From assembly GCA_050737995.1 (NCBI GenBank), contig JBOHYR010000064.1, positions 1 to 44,661 of the forward strand: 44,661 nucleotides of DNA, given 5' to 3'. Source of the DNA: 66-474 sp050737995 (GTDB lineage Bacteria; Pseudomonadota; Gammaproteobacteria; Xanthomonadales; Rhodanobacteraceae). Both the position numbers and the translations under genes were made by a program. Of this stretch, positions 8,613 through 17,108 are shown piece after piece (the stretch's first letter is position 1; every line of letters starts with the position of its first letter). The notes below the pieces were generated by a model. That model searched no databases. It was not told where the DNA came from and saw only the letters and a list, made by a program, of their open reading frames with translations.

Positions 8613-9046
8613 AAGAGTCGGATTCGACCGAGAACCAACCAGCTTCCGAGCTGATCGACAAGAGAATCGCCAAGCTCGAAGACTGGCGTGGGGAGACCTT
8701 GGGCAGGATGCGCAAGCTCATCCGCGGTGCGGACCCGGACGTCATCGAGGAGGTGAAATGGAGAAAGCCGTCGAACGCGATGCTCGGAGTTCCGGTCTGG
8801 TCCCACGACGGGATCATCTGTACCGGCGAGACCTACAAGGACAAGGTGAAGTTGACCTTCGCCAAGGGGGCTTCGTTAAAAGACAAGGGCAAACTTTTCA
8901 ATTCCAGTCTCGACGGGAACGCGAGACGCGCGATTGACATCCAAGAGGGTGAGGAGGTCGACGCGGGTGCGTTCAAGGCTCTCGTGCGTGCCGCGGTGGC
9001 CTTCAACACATCTGCCAGAAAGGCAACGCCACGGCGAACAAAGTAG
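8609..9046 (+). CDS. DUF1801 family protein
   Basis: 145 residues, start ATG 8609 overlapping the stop of the membrane-protein frame and preceded by GGAGGAG. Text such as RMRKLIRGADPDVIEEVKWR, VPVWSHDGIICTGETYK and VKLTFAKGASLKDK matches the DUF1801 (YdhG-like) fold: an N-terminal helical part followed by a small alpha/beta core with the W-x-x-P and F-x-x-G-A motifs. A C-terminal basic tail (KATPRRTK) follows. The molecular function of the family is not established. Coupling to the frameshifted membrane gene suggests they were one transcription unit. Confidence 0.8.
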   Translation: MKESDSTENQPASELIDKRIAKLEDWRGETLGRMRKLIRGADPDVIEEVKWRKPSNAMLGVPVWSHDGIICTGETYKDKVKLTFAKGASLKDKGKLFNSSLDGNARRAIDIQEGEEVDAGAFKALVRAAVAFNTSARKATPRRTK

Positions 9047-9548
9047 GCTACATTCGCGCGCCGCAGCGCCGCAACTGTGTTGAGGCAAACCGGATGGTCG
9101 CGAACTGCTCCTTGGGGTCGCGCAGCGACCTTTGACCAAAGATGATCGACCAACGGGCACTGATCGGCCAACTGCTGTCGTAGTGTCGCCGTGAATCGCT
9201 GCCACAAAGCAGTCACTCGGATACAAAGCTCTTCGGAGGATAGTTGCTATCGAAGAACGCACGATCATCTGTGCTTCGATTAACCATTCAAAGTGTCGAA
9301 TATTCTTACACTCCGTAGTTTTGAGTGATTTCGGCCGAAAACGAAGCACGGCGGGGCCGCCAGGGGCAAAATTGGTATTGTTACGATTTTTGTTGCGTCG
9401 GGAAATTTTACACTTTCTATCTTTAGTTGCCTAGAGTTTTTATAAAAGACTGATTATGTTATCTATTAATAAGTGGCATGAAAGATGCCTCTCAATGCCC
9501 ACGACTGGCAATCGCCAGCCCCATGCTCACAACAAGGGAGGTATGCAC
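9047..9548. other. Intergenic region, AT-rich at its right end
   Basis: No gene is supported. Bases 9117-9136 match 67-86 in 18 of 20 positions and contain the interrupted palindrome GTCGC-GCA-GCGAC. They may be a remnant of an insertion-sequence end. From about 9360 the sequence becomes unusually AT-rich for this window (runs such as GATTTTTGTTG and GAGTTTTTATAAAAGAC), which fits a promoter and leader for the PEP-CTERM gene. I cannot fix one promoter with confidence. Confidence 0.4.
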
Positions 9549-10262
9549 ATGGCGTCGAAAATGAAATGGCTTCTGGCGGCTTTGGTCCTCTTCGGTTTTA
9601 GCGCAGCGGCGCAGGCCAGCATCATCCCGATCGGATCCAGCATGACCTTTGGTGGCAGCAACCTGCCAGGAGCTTGCACGGACACCTCTTGCTCGGACAC
9701 AGTCACCTTCACCAGCACGCCCGTCCTTATCGACGGTGGCGCCCTCAGTCTCTACGAGACACAGACGGCGGATGGACCCAACGCAGAATGGGATGTATGG
9801 CACATCACGACCGTCGGCGGCGGCCCGCTCGCCGGCGACATCAACGCTTATTGGCAAATCCTGCTGGATTACGAGCTCAGCGACGCGGTGAATTTTACCG
9901 CAGTTGTCGATCAATGGACGGTCAACGGCACGCCGGTTACCCCGCTCTCCAATTTCGGCGGTATTTGCTGTGCCGTGGGGTCGAACCCAAGCCCGATCAG
10001 TGGAGAGGCCTATTACAACTCGGGTTTCAGCGTCCCCCTGTCGGCGGGCGTTCAATCCAACTGGGATCAGATATATGTGAGCCCCTACAGCTTCGTCTCC
10101 GCCGGCGGCATCGACCCGAGCACGGCGAACGGCTTCAGTTTCGGCCTGCTATTCACGTTGCAGCACCCGACATCGGTGCCTGAGCCAACCTCCCTGGGGC
10201 TGTTCGGCTTCGGCGCGCTGTTGATTGGGTTGTTTGTGGGATTGCGACGGCGCTTCGATTGA
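9549..10262 (+). CDS. PEP-CTERM sorting domain protein
   Basis: 237 residues. A signal peptide (MKWLLAALVLFGFSAAAQA) leads a beta-rich secreted body with several Cys (CTDTSCSDTV, GGICCAVGS). The C-terminus carries VPEPTSLGLFGFGALLIGLF followed by LRRRFD: the Pro-Glu-Pro motif, one hydrophobic helix and an Arg cluster that define the PEP-CTERM signal. Known PEP-CTERM proteins are processed by an exosortase and are usually linked to exopolysaccharide or floc formation. ATG 9549 is preferred because GGGAGGT lies 7 bases upstream; the ATG at 9543 would sit too close to it. No exosortase is in this window. Cargo function unknown. Confidence 0.88.
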   Translation: MASKMKWLLAALVLFGFSAAAQASIIPIGSSMTFGGSNLPGACTDTSCSDTVTFTSTPVLIDGGALSLYETQTADGPNAEWDVWHITTVGGGPLAGDINAYWQILLDYELSDAVNFTAVVDQWTVNGTPVTPLSNFGGICCAVGSNPSPISGEAYYNSGFSVPLSAGVQSNWDQIYVSPYSFVSAGGIDPSTANGFSFGLLFTLQHPTSVPEPTSLGLFGFGALLIGLFVGLRRRFD

Positions 10263-10289
10263 ACCGAACTTCAAACTTGTTCCATCAAG

Positions 10290-10323
10290 TACCAGCAACC
10301 CCCGGCAACGGGGGTTGCTGGTA
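10290..10323 (+). terminator. Perfect 15-bp hairpin with GCAA loop after the PEP-CTERM gene
   Basis: Bases 10290-10304 and 10309-10323 are exact reverse complements (arm begins TACCAGCAACCC) around the tetraloop GCAA, a GNRA-class loop. It starts 27 bases after the stop codon. There is no T-run downstream, so it may act as an RNA-stabilising 3-prime hairpin or a weak bidirectional terminator rather than a classic intrinsic terminator. Confidence 0.6.
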
Positions 10324-10640
10324 TGGAGCAGCGGTAACCGCCGTGGGACGGGCTGATGCCCACGCCGAAACCCGTCGGCCTCGCCCTCGATAGCCGCTTC
10401 TGAAAAATTCGATTTCAGGTTCAGGCCGCCGCGAACACGGCGGGCGATTCGCATGCGACGGGAAGGGACGGTAATCCTAGTCCACGGAAGCTGCTCAACC
10501 ATTTTGGCGGTTGTGTCTTGACGTGTGTCAATGGCTTTGTCATGCGACCGTCGGCCAACAGTCGGCGGCGGACCTTCCTGTTACGGTGCACAAACTAGGC
10601 GCCACCGCACGAAAATGAGCCATCGATCGGAGAGACGAAC
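10324..10640. other. Intergenic region
   Basis: No supported gene. GGAGAG at about 10629 is the ribosome-binding site of the next gene. The rest shows no recognisable promoter pair, repeat or relic. Confidence 0.4.
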
Positions 10641-12101
10641 ATGAGGCGTTGGACGCTTCGCTGCATACTCGGTTTATGGCTTCTCTGTTCTTTTTTGCTC
10701 CCCGTGGCCGGCTGGGCTGGGCAGCCGATTGACTGGTCAGCGCAACCACAGTGTTTGCCTACTTGGATCGCTGCAGGAAAGCGCACTGTGACACCGGCCG
10801 AAGTGACAGGCGAACCACGGGAGCATCTCGTCCTGAGAGGACACCATCCCAACGATATCCGGCCGTATGAGCAATCCCAGCCGGACCACGGTTACCTAAT
10901 CACCGGGAATAAGGTCGATGTTGTTACGTCTTGCGAAGGTTTTGACTATGTCCGATTTCACGGCCCCAAAAGAGTATCGACTGGCTGGGTGGACGCAGCG
11001 CGCGTCAAGGCGACAGGGCCCGCACATGGAACACTGCCGCGTGACGCAGCTACGCTGTGCCGATCAGCGGAAAAAACGCTCAATGCAGGCCAACTTCTGA
11101 GCGTGCCGTCCGAGTCTCAACTGGACGATAAGGTCATTGATCGCATTTTGCCGTCGCAATGGCAGCGAGGCTCGAATGGTTCGCCAACACAGGTTGCCCA
11201 TGTCGTTGTTGACGGCAAACTGCTGGCAGCGATCGTGGTTGATTCGGGTGGAACCAGCCACGACACGTCTGTTTATGTGCTCAGCGGCAATCTGAAAATC
11301 CTACTGTCCCCACCCGACAGGGACGATCGCGATATCCAGAACTACGGCGCCGATGATTGGGGGTTCGGGGTGAGCGAAGACGTAGTCACTGTCTTGGGTC
11401 AGCCCATGGTACGTAGCACGGGCAGGCCTTACGGCAAGTGGCCGGTGTACCTCTCAATCATCGACAGGGACGGCGACATCGTCCCGACGTGCGAGATAAA
11501 GAAAGAGCCCCTGAAAGAGCGTGTGATCACCTGGAATACCGATAGTCGCGTTTGCCACGCCATGCTCGCAGGGCAGCAGATCCCGGTTCCGATGCACCCT
11601 CCCGTACCGGGGGAGTCGCTGGAATTAGAAAAAGTGCCGACACGGTTCAGCACCTACGGCGGCCGTATCCGCTCCACGGCCACTGAGCTGAATTACCACG
11701 ATACCGAGAGGGCCGCTAGCGTGCGCTATACCCTCCTAGCCACAGGAATAGTCGATCTCGACAATAGCGGCCAGACACGCCGGGTCGGCATTGTGGCCTT
11801 TTGGACGGGAGATTCGAGTGCGGGTGATGGAACTTATACAGATTCGGAGATATTTCCGGCGTACCTAGATAAAAACGGTGTAGCCGATCTCTCGACCGAT
11901 GCCAACCGGCAATTGGCTGGCGCACTGCCACACGGCATGGGGAATGGCAAACTCGTGATCTTGGATGGGACCACGTATTTGGAACTTTCCCCAGACAGAA
12001 AACGCCCATCAAACGATGTGTGGAAATTCAACTCCAAAGGCGCGGACGAAATTTGCAGATTTAAGCTGACGCACGAAGTGGTGCGACCCATCGCGGAGTG
12101 A
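10641..12101 (+). CDS. Secreted protein of unknown function
   Basis: 486 residues. A clear signal peptide (ILGLWLLCSFLLPVAGWA) is followed by IDWSAQPQCLPTWIAAGK. A region around residues 70-130 (YLITGNKVDVVTSCEGFDYVRF, STGWVDAARV) reads like a bacterial SH3-type domain: the x-G-x-x-V-x-V ... GWV pattern. The remainder is mixed alpha/beta with repeated D-rich turns (SPPDRDDRDIQNYGADDWGF, DLDNSGQTRRVGIVAF), reminiscent of secreted proteins that evaluate or bind cell-wall ligands, but I cannot name a family. GGAGAG at good spacing supports ATG 10641. Cys residues recur, compatible with periplasmic disulfides. It stands alone. Confidence 0.6.
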   Translation: MRRWTLRCILGLWLLCSFLLPVAGWAGQPIDWSAQPQCLPTWIAAGKRTVTPAEVTGEPREHLVLRGHHPNDIRPYEQSQPDHGYLITGNKVDVVTSCEGFDYVRFHGPKRVSTGWVDAARVKATGPAHGTLPRDAATLCRSAEKTLNAGQLLSVPSESQLDDKVIDRILPSQWQRGSNGSPTQVAHVVVDGKLLAAIVVDSGGTSHDTSVYVLSGNLKILLSPPDRDDRDIQNYGADDWGFGVSEDVVTVLGQPMVRSTGRPYGKWPVYLSIIDRDGDIVPTCEIKKEPLKERVITWNTDSRVCHAMLAGQQIPVPMHPPVPGESLELEKVPTRFSTYGGRIRSTATELNYHDTERAASVRYTLLATGIVDLDNSGQTRRVGIVAFWTGDSSAGDGTYTDSEIFPAYLDKNGVADLSTDANRQLAGALPHGMGNGKLVILDGTTYLELSPDRKRPSNDVWKFNSKGADEICRFKLTHEVVRPIAE

Positions 12102-12188
12102 AATCACATCGGCGACCGTCTGCTACGGGTCGACTCCGGTCCTTTCGAAGCCGCTTCCGGTCTTACTGATCACCCGGTCCGGCGTACA

Positions 12189-12218
12189 TTGAATAGACGG
12201 GCAGCGGTTCCTTGTAAT
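12189..12218 (+). promoter_or_regulatory. Predicted promoter of the higBA pair
   Basis: TTGAAT (12189-12194) and TGTAAT (12213-12218) are separated by 18 bases and resemble a sigma-70 -35/-10 pair. The expected transcription start falls inside the inverted repeat that directly follows. This is an inference from spacing alone. Confidence 0.4.
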
Positions 12219-12242
12219 GTATCGTATCTCGATATACGATAC
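12219..12242 (+). promoter_or_regulatory. Inverted-repeat operator in front of higB
   Basis: GTATCGTAT and ATACGATAC are perfect 9-base inverted arms with a 6-base spacer (CTCGAT). The repeat ends 4 bases before the toxin ATG and would overlap the transcription start of the promoter at 12189-12218. HigA-type antitoxins are known to repress their own operon through such palindromes; binding here is inferred. Its position leaves no room for a Shine-Dalgarno sequence. Confidence 0.7.
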
Positions 12243-12246
12243 GCCC

Positions 12247-12525
12247 ATGATTAAAACGTTCGCGGACAAGGACACGGAAGCCCTGTTCAGCGGCGTGCGC
12301 GTTCGTCGCTTCGTGAACATCGAAAACCCTGCTCGCCGAAAGCTGGAGTATCTCGACGCGGCAGGGGTTCTGGAGGATCTTCGGGTGCCGCCTGGCAATC
12401 GGCTGGAAGCCCTCAAGGGTGACCGTGTCGGACAACACAGCATCCGCGTGAACGATCAGTTCCGGGTGTGCTTCCGTTGGCAAGACGGCGACGCATACGG
12501 TGTGGAAATCTGCGATTACCACTGA
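12247..12525 (+). CDS. higB: HigB-type toxin (RelE superfamily mRNA interferase)
   Basis: 92 residues, standard for HigB. It reads MIKTFADKDTEALF, RRFVNIENPARRKLEYLDAA, RVPPGNRLEALKGD and QHSIRVNDQFRVCFRW, the full hallmark series of the family: MIKSFxxKxxExLF, L-x-x-P-x-x-N-x-L-x-x-L-x-G-x-R and S-I-R-I-N-x-Q-W-R-I-x-F-x-W. HigB toxins cleave translated mRNAs on the ribosome and are neutralised by HigA. ATG 12247 is preferred over an upstream GTG-like start because family members begin with MIK. It is followed by the antitoxin gene 20 bases downstream, in the toxin-first order typical of higBA. Confidence 0.92.
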   Translation: MIKTFADKDTEALFSGVRVRRFVNIENPARRKLEYLDAAGVLEDLRVPPGNRLEALKGDRVGQHSIRVNDQFRVCFRWQDGDAYGVEICDYH

Positions 12526-12545
12526 CGATTGAGATGGGAAAGACA

Positions 12546-12842
12546 ATGGCCACAAAGCTGCTGCCGCCGGTCCATCCTGGCGAAGTTTTGCGCGAAGAGT
12601 TCATGCTTCCGCTGGAGCTGTCGAGCCATGCGCTCGCCCGCGCCATCGGTGTAACGCCCGCGCGGGTGAACGACATAGCGAACGAAAAGCGCGGGATTAC
12701 GGCAGACACCGCCTTGCGCCTCGGCCGATACTTCGGCACGACAGCGGATGTATGGATCAACCTGCAGAAGCGGTTCGAGCTGGAAACGGCGCGCCGCGAT
12801 CTGGGTAGCTCATTGGCCCGCATCCAACCGCGCGCTGCTTGA
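12546..12842 (+). CDS. higA: HigA-type antitoxin (XRE helix-turn-helix)
   Basis: 98 residues. It begins LLPPVHPGEVLREEFMLPLELS, the signature opening of HigA antitoxins, followed by the helix-turn-helix ALARAIGVTPARVNDIANEKR, then GITADTALRLGRYFGTTADVWINLQ. The protein binds HigB and, by family knowledge, represses the operon through the palindrome in front of higB. GGGAAAG lies 6 bases ahead of ATG 12546; an in-frame ATG at 12534 lacks one. Co-transcribed with the toxin. Confidence 0.93.
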   Translation: MATKLLPPVHPGEVLREEFMLPLELSSHALARAIGVTPARVNDIANEKRGITADTALRLGRYFGTTADVWINLQKRFELETARRDLGSSLARIQPRAA

Positions 12843-13244
12843 CAACGACGCAGCAGTCATCCAAGCACCTCGAGCGTTACCTGGTTTTTGCGCGGCCGTT
12901 TCTGGATGAGTGATTGGTCATCGGGGAATCCGCGCCTCGCAGATTGCCTGACGATGACTGACTCCGCAGGGTGTTGCCTCATCGGCGGTGCGAGATGATG
13001 TTCATGCGGGGCAACGTTAACCCGGTAGGGAGACAAGAAGGTATACACTCACACTTCGTGGTATGAAACCCGCACCACAGCTAGCTTTCAGCGACCATTC
13101 GAGTCCCCTCTTGGCACCACAAGTGGAACGGTAAGTCACTGATTAAATATTAAATAGGTGCTTGCTTTCCACCTGTGGCACTACCTTGCAGAGCGCGATC
13201 GTCGACGAGGTCAACACCTATCGGATTTGGCCAACGCCAGCACA
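12843..13244. other. Intergenic region between higA and an MFS gene
   Basis: No gene, hairpin or relic that I can support. A short AT-rich run (GATTAAATATTAAATAGG, about 13140-13157) interrupts otherwise GC-rich sequence; I see no reading frame using it. Confidence 0.4.
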
Positions 13245-14813
13245 TCAAGATTTCTCGGGTGTCCTGCGTTCCGAAGCGATTGCCGTTGCAACATCGCGCG
13301 GGTAGGTCTTGAGTGCGCGAAGAAGTACCAGTCCAGCGAGAAATAGAGGCGCGAGCATGACAAGGAATGCCATATCGAGGCCGCCACCGACGGTAACACC
13401 ATGCGTTGCGGACTGGCCATATACTTTATCCGCGCCGCCGAACAAGCTCGCGACATAGCCGAACAGTGGCGGGGCAATCGCTTGCAAGGCATACAGTACT
13501 GTGGCACGTACGCCTTCGGCCCGTCCCCACAGGCGTGAATGCATGATGTCGAGCCGTGCCGAGTCCACGGCGGGGTTCGCGCCGCCGAGGCCCGTCGCAG
13601 CGACAAAAAAGAATGGCGCCGCAACGTACAACGAACCAATGAACAAACCCGGAAGCAACGCCGCGGTGGCGAGGAGGTAAGCTGCTGCGCCCGTGATGAT
13701 GCGACCATTGATCCAGCCCCGTTCGATAAGACGATCGGCGAGTCTTCCCGCGAGCAACACCCCGACGATGGCGCCCAGGCCAACGCCTACGGAAACCATG
13801 CTGGCAGCAGATTGAGCCAAGCCGAACCGGTCGCGCACGAACACCAACGCGAATGTTCGCAAACCGATGAAATAAAAATAGCCAAGCGCAGATGCGATGA
13901 TCAGCGTTTTATAGGTTCGTATCGAGAGAACGTACCGGATGGCTTGCCACAACGACATCGTTTCCGGGTTAGCGCTCAGCACCTGCGACTCTCGAGGTGC
14001 TATACCGCGCTCCTCGATCCGCTCCGCGATCTTGGTCTCGTCGTCCGGCTTTGCGTCGGCGCCGTCGGCAGCTCTGCTGTCCGCGGCGGCCAGAGTACCT
14101 TGGCTACCACGCCTTGGTTCCGGCAGGAACCGCCATATCACGAAGCCAAGCAGGAAACCCAGTGCTGCCAGCAACCAGAACGAGACCCGCCAGGAAAAAA
14201 ATGCGGCTACGTTGCCGGAGATCAGGAATCCAAAAGCCACGCCGACCAGTTCGCCAGCCAGAATGTATCCGTAAATGCGCCCGCGCTCGCCCGGATGAAA
14301 GAAGTCACCCGTAAGGGAAGCCACGGCAGGTGCAGCGACGGCGACAATCGCTCCCAGCGCCAAGCGGCACAACAGCATCATTGGATAGGATGTCGAGAAC
14401 GCGCTGACGGCCATCGCAACCGACCAGACAACGATGGCCGCCGTCAGGAGGCGCGTGCGATTCATGCGATCGACCAGGATGCCGAATGGCAGCGTGGCGA
14501 GTGCGCCTACGGCGGTGGCCACGGTTACCAGCAAACCGATCTGGACGTCACCGATATGGAATGCGTGCTCGAGCGGGGCGGCGACCGCACCGACTGTAGC
14601 CTTGTCCGCCGCATCCATACCCAGTACGGCGGCCAGCAGGACGATCACTTTCAGCCGTGCCGGCCCACCGACGATGTTGGCGAGTGGCAGCTCGATGTCG
14701 CGACGGAACCAGTCTTGCAACGCGATGACCGGAGCAGGCAGGCCTTCCACGGTATCGGATTTGGCTGTGTCGGTGTCCATCGACTTCACTGTCCGTATCG
14801 TCTCGTTGCCCAT
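13245..14813 (-). CDS. MFS transporter
   Basis: 522 residues with about twelve hydrophobic helices and a hydrophilic central loop (about residues 230-290). The loop between helices 2 and 3 reads LPFGILVDRMNRTRLL, the major facilitator G-x-L-x-D-R-x-x-R motif. The second half repeats it as LAGRLADRLIERGW. The body is that of a proton-coupled drug or metabolite exporter/importer; substrate cannot be read. ATG 14813 is used; TTG 14819 and ATG 14780 are alternatives, and none has a strong ribosome-binding site. It is divergent from a second MFS gene with about 95 bases between the starts, where both promoters must lie. Confidence 0.85.
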   Translation of the reverse strand: MGNETIRTVKSMDTDTAKSDTVEGLPAPVIALQDWFRRDIELPLANIVGGPARLKVIVLLAAVLGMDAADKATVGAVAAPLEHAFHIGDVQIGLLVTVATAVGALATLPFGILVDRMNRTRLLTAAIVVWSVAMAVSAFSTSYPMMLLCRLALGAIVAVAAPAVASLTGDFFHPGERGRIYGYILAGELVGVAFGFLISGNVAAFFSWRVSFWLLAALGFLLGFVIWRFLPEPRRGSQGTLAAADSRAADGADAKPDDETKIAERIEERGIAPRESQVLSANPETMSLWQAIRYVLSIRTYKTLIIASALGYFYFIGLRTFALVFVRDRFGLAQSAASMVSVGVGLGAIVGVLLAGRLADRLIERGWINGRIITGAAAYLLATAALLPGLFIGSLYVAAPFFFVAATGLGGANPAVDSARLDIMHSRLWGRAEGVRATVLYALQAIAPPLFGYVASLFGGADKVYGQSATHGVTVGGGLDMAFLVMLAPLFLAGLVLLRALKTYPRDVATAIASERRTPEKS

Positions 14814-14908
14814 GGACAAGACGCGTATTCGGAATATAGTCGCATTTCAAGCCTGCTGCCGCCGGTGTGGAGCGGCCCGACGACAACCCGCCTCGCAGGG
14901 ACGCACAC

Positions 14909-16135
14909 TTGACGAGCAAACACGTTCGATCCGGAAAGGTCACGTTGCCGGCATTGTCGCTGCTGGCTTTCATGATGGCGGTCGGACCGTTCGGCGATAC
15001 CGAATACACGCCGGCGATGCCGGCCATGGCGAAGGCGCTGCACGTCGATTACGGCATGGTGCAGTTCACCATGGCGGCGTATCTGATCGGTACCGCGTTG
15101 AGTCAGTTGTGCTATGGACCATTATCCGATCGCTACGGCCGCCGTCCATTGATGGTGGCGGGTGCGGCGATCCTTACCGCTGGCGCAGTACTGTGCATGC
15201 TCAGTTTCTCGATCTGGCCGTTGATCGGTGGCCGCTTCGTGCAGGGTATCGGCGCATGTGCGGGCGGGGTCATTGCCGATGCAGCGGTGCGCGATGCGTT
15301 CCCATCCGAGCGGCGTCAGCGTGTGTACGCCAAGTTGAATGCGGCGTTCGCCTTGGCGCCGGCAGTAGGCCCGGTGGTGGGCGCGTTGGTTGCGCACTCG
15401 CTCGACTGGCACTACAACTTCGCCATTCTGGTGGCGCTTTCGGCGTTGCTGCTGATCCTGGTCTGGCGTTATCTTCCAGAGACCCTGCCGAGACGCGATT
15501 CCCGTGCGATCGATCCGCGGCATCTGTGGCGCAACGCCATAAAGGTGCTTACCACGCGCGGTTTCCTTTTCTACGGAGCACTCGGCGGTTTCTGCGTGGG
15601 CGTCGTCTACACAGCTTTGATCGGAGCACCGGCGCTGGTGCTCACGTCCCTGGGGCTCGGTACGGTTGCGATCATCATCGTGGCGCTGGCCATCCTGATC
15701 GCATTCGTTGCCGGTGCTGGTGGATGTGCGTTGCTGACCAAGCGCATTTCCCATCTGGTGATCATCGCGATGGGTCTGGCAATTATCCTTGCGGCATCCT
15801 TGACGCTGTTGGCAGTCGCGATAGTCGTGGGCAAGCACGGCAACTTGGCGGAGTATCTGGTGCCGATCGCCGTGTGTTTTGTCGGCGTCGGCATGGTGGT
15901 GCCTGTCAGTACGGCCAAGGCCATGGCCCCGTTCAAGAAGACGACTGGCGTCGCATCGTCGTTGCTTGGTTTTACCCGTATGGGTATCGCCGCCCTCGGT
16001 ACGCTGGCGATGAGTCTGGCGCACAAGGGCAGCGTTTACGATATGCCGGTCGTGTTTTTGGGACTGATCGGAATTGCCATTGCATTCTTTGCCGGCTATC
16101 TCCTGGTGCGCGGGGCGGCGCCTGCGCGGCGGTGA
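14909..16135 (+). CDS. Bcr/CflA-type MFS drug resistance transporter
   Basis: 408 residues with twelve hydrophobic segments. GDTEYTPAMPAMAKALHVDYG, the helix-1 region of Bcr/CflA transporters (D-x-Y-x-P-A-x-P), precedes YGPLSDRYGRRPLM, a near-perfect MFS motif A (G-x-x-x-D-R-x-G-R-R). RFVQGIGACAGGVIADAAVRD then matches the family's R-x-x-Q-G-x-G-x-x-x-x motif. Such pumps export bicyclomycin, chloramphenicol and other small molecules by proton antiport. No ATG is available at the right place; TTG 14909 is used, and GTG 14867 would add 14 residues. Both starts are uncertain. Confidence 0.85.
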   Translation: MTSKHVRSGKVTLPALSLLAFMMAVGPFGDTEYTPAMPAMAKALHVDYGMVQFTMAAYLIGTALSQLCYGPLSDRYGRRPLMVAGAAILTAGAVLCMLSFSIWPLIGGRFVQGIGACAGGVIADAAVRDAFPSERRQRVYAKLNAAFALAPAVGPVVGALVAHSLDWHYNFAILVALSALLLILVWRYLPETLPRRDSRAIDPRHLWRNAIKVLTTRGFLFYGALGGFCVGVVYTALIGAPALVLTSLGLGTVAIIIVALAILIAFVAGAGGCALLTKRISHLVIIAMGLAIILAASLTLLAVAIVVGKHGNLAEYLVPIAVCFVGVGMVVPVSTAKAMAPFKKTTGVASSLLGFTRMGIAALGTLAMSLAHKGSVYDMPVVFLGLIGIAIAFFAGYLLVRGAAPARR

Positions 16136-16238
16136 CGCTCGCGCATACGCGCCAGATGGTTCAGCGCGCAGGCAAGACGACATCGAAATGCAATGGCGCC
16201 CTTTCGACGGTGAATATGCGGATCGAAGTTGCAATGAC

Positions 16239-16709
16239 TTAACGCGCCTTCTTGATAGTGAAACCTGCAAAACCGGCGCCGATATCCCAACCGTTACCGG
16301 TTCCAGAAAGAGCCAGGGAAACGGTACCCTTGGTCATTGCCGCAGCGCGCGAACTTTTTACTACACCGGCATGTGCGGACGCTTCGGCATAAGAGCCCAG
16401 GACGTCGTTGATGCTGGTAACTCCGGTGAAATCGCCCTTGCCATCGTTGATCTTGTACTTGCCGACCGTCAATCCGCCACCGTGTGCGTCGATCGTGACG
16501 TGCATCGATTGTCCGTCGCTGCACTTGACCGTGCCTGAGCCCGTTGCACGTTCGTAGATTGCCGACCATCCGTTGAGCTTGAAATTCATGTGGCAATCGA
16601 TAGTGTGCGCGCCGTTGTCGCTGGCGGCCACGGCAGGCGAAGAGGCAAGTGACAGCAAGCCAACGCCCAAGGTGGCCGTGAGCGTGAGAACAAGAGTCCG
16701 AGTACGCAT
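16239..16709 (-). CDS. Small secreted protein, unknown function
   Basis: 156 residues. Signal peptide RTRTLVLTLTATLGVGLLSLASSPAVA ends near residue 28. The mature part contains TIDCHMNFKLNGWSAIYERATG, TVKCSDGQSMHVTIDAHGGGL and AMTKGTVSLALSGTGNGWDIG. It is a small Gly-rich beta protein with two Cys that could form one disulfide. AAAGGAGGAAGC gives an excellent ribosome-binding site before ATG 16709. Similar proteins are annotated as hypothetical in Xanthomonadales; I know no function. It is a single-gene unit. Confidence 0.75.
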   Translation of the reverse strand: MRTRTLVLTLTATLGVGLLSLASSPAVAASDNGAHTIDCHMNFKLNGWSAIYERATGSGTVKCSDGQSMHVTIDAHGGGLTVGKYKINDGKGDFTGVTSINDVLGSYAEASAHAGVVKSSRAAAMTKGTVSLALSGTGNGWDIGAGFAGFTIKKAR

Positions 16710-17108
16710 GATGCTTCCTCCTTTGGTGATAATGCAGTTCCCTTCCGCAGGACAACGTTTTCGGGAGAGGGTCCTTTGTATCTCCTGCGGATTATCGTTC
16801 CGTGTGCCGGCATACGAAACGCGGTTTAGTACAGCGCGCGTCAAACCGCCGTGAAATGAAGTAGCGAAGTTGGCGCTGCAGTGGCCTTTGATGAACGGGG
16901 GCGGCTCAACCAAAGTTTCCGGTCCACAATTTTCGACGCCACGAGATGCGTGACCCGCGTAATTTGGCAGATCGCCGCCGCACCGGGGACGGCACGCGTA
17001 CACCGGGCGAAGCGACCGGCAGCGCAGCGACGTTTCCCAAGACGTTTTGGACGCATTGGCAGGCGACAATCGGAGCATCACGGATGTGACGCGACCCGAC
17101 GGAGAACC
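16710..17108. other. Intergenic region between two minus-strand genes
   Basis: Apart from the ribosome-binding site of the small secreted protein (about 16715-16725), no gene, relic or hairpin is supported. Confidence 0.4.

Noticed and set aside
13539..14912. Long plus-strand open frame (457 codons) across the first MFS gene
   Set aside because: It is antisense to a clear transporter; composition is Arg/Gln/His-rich without domains and merely reflects high GC at third positions.
14434..16242. 602-codon plus-strand open frame overlapping both MFS genes
   Set aside because: It lies out of frame with the Bcr/CflA-type gene, is Arg/Gly-rich, and has no motif or ribosome-binding site.
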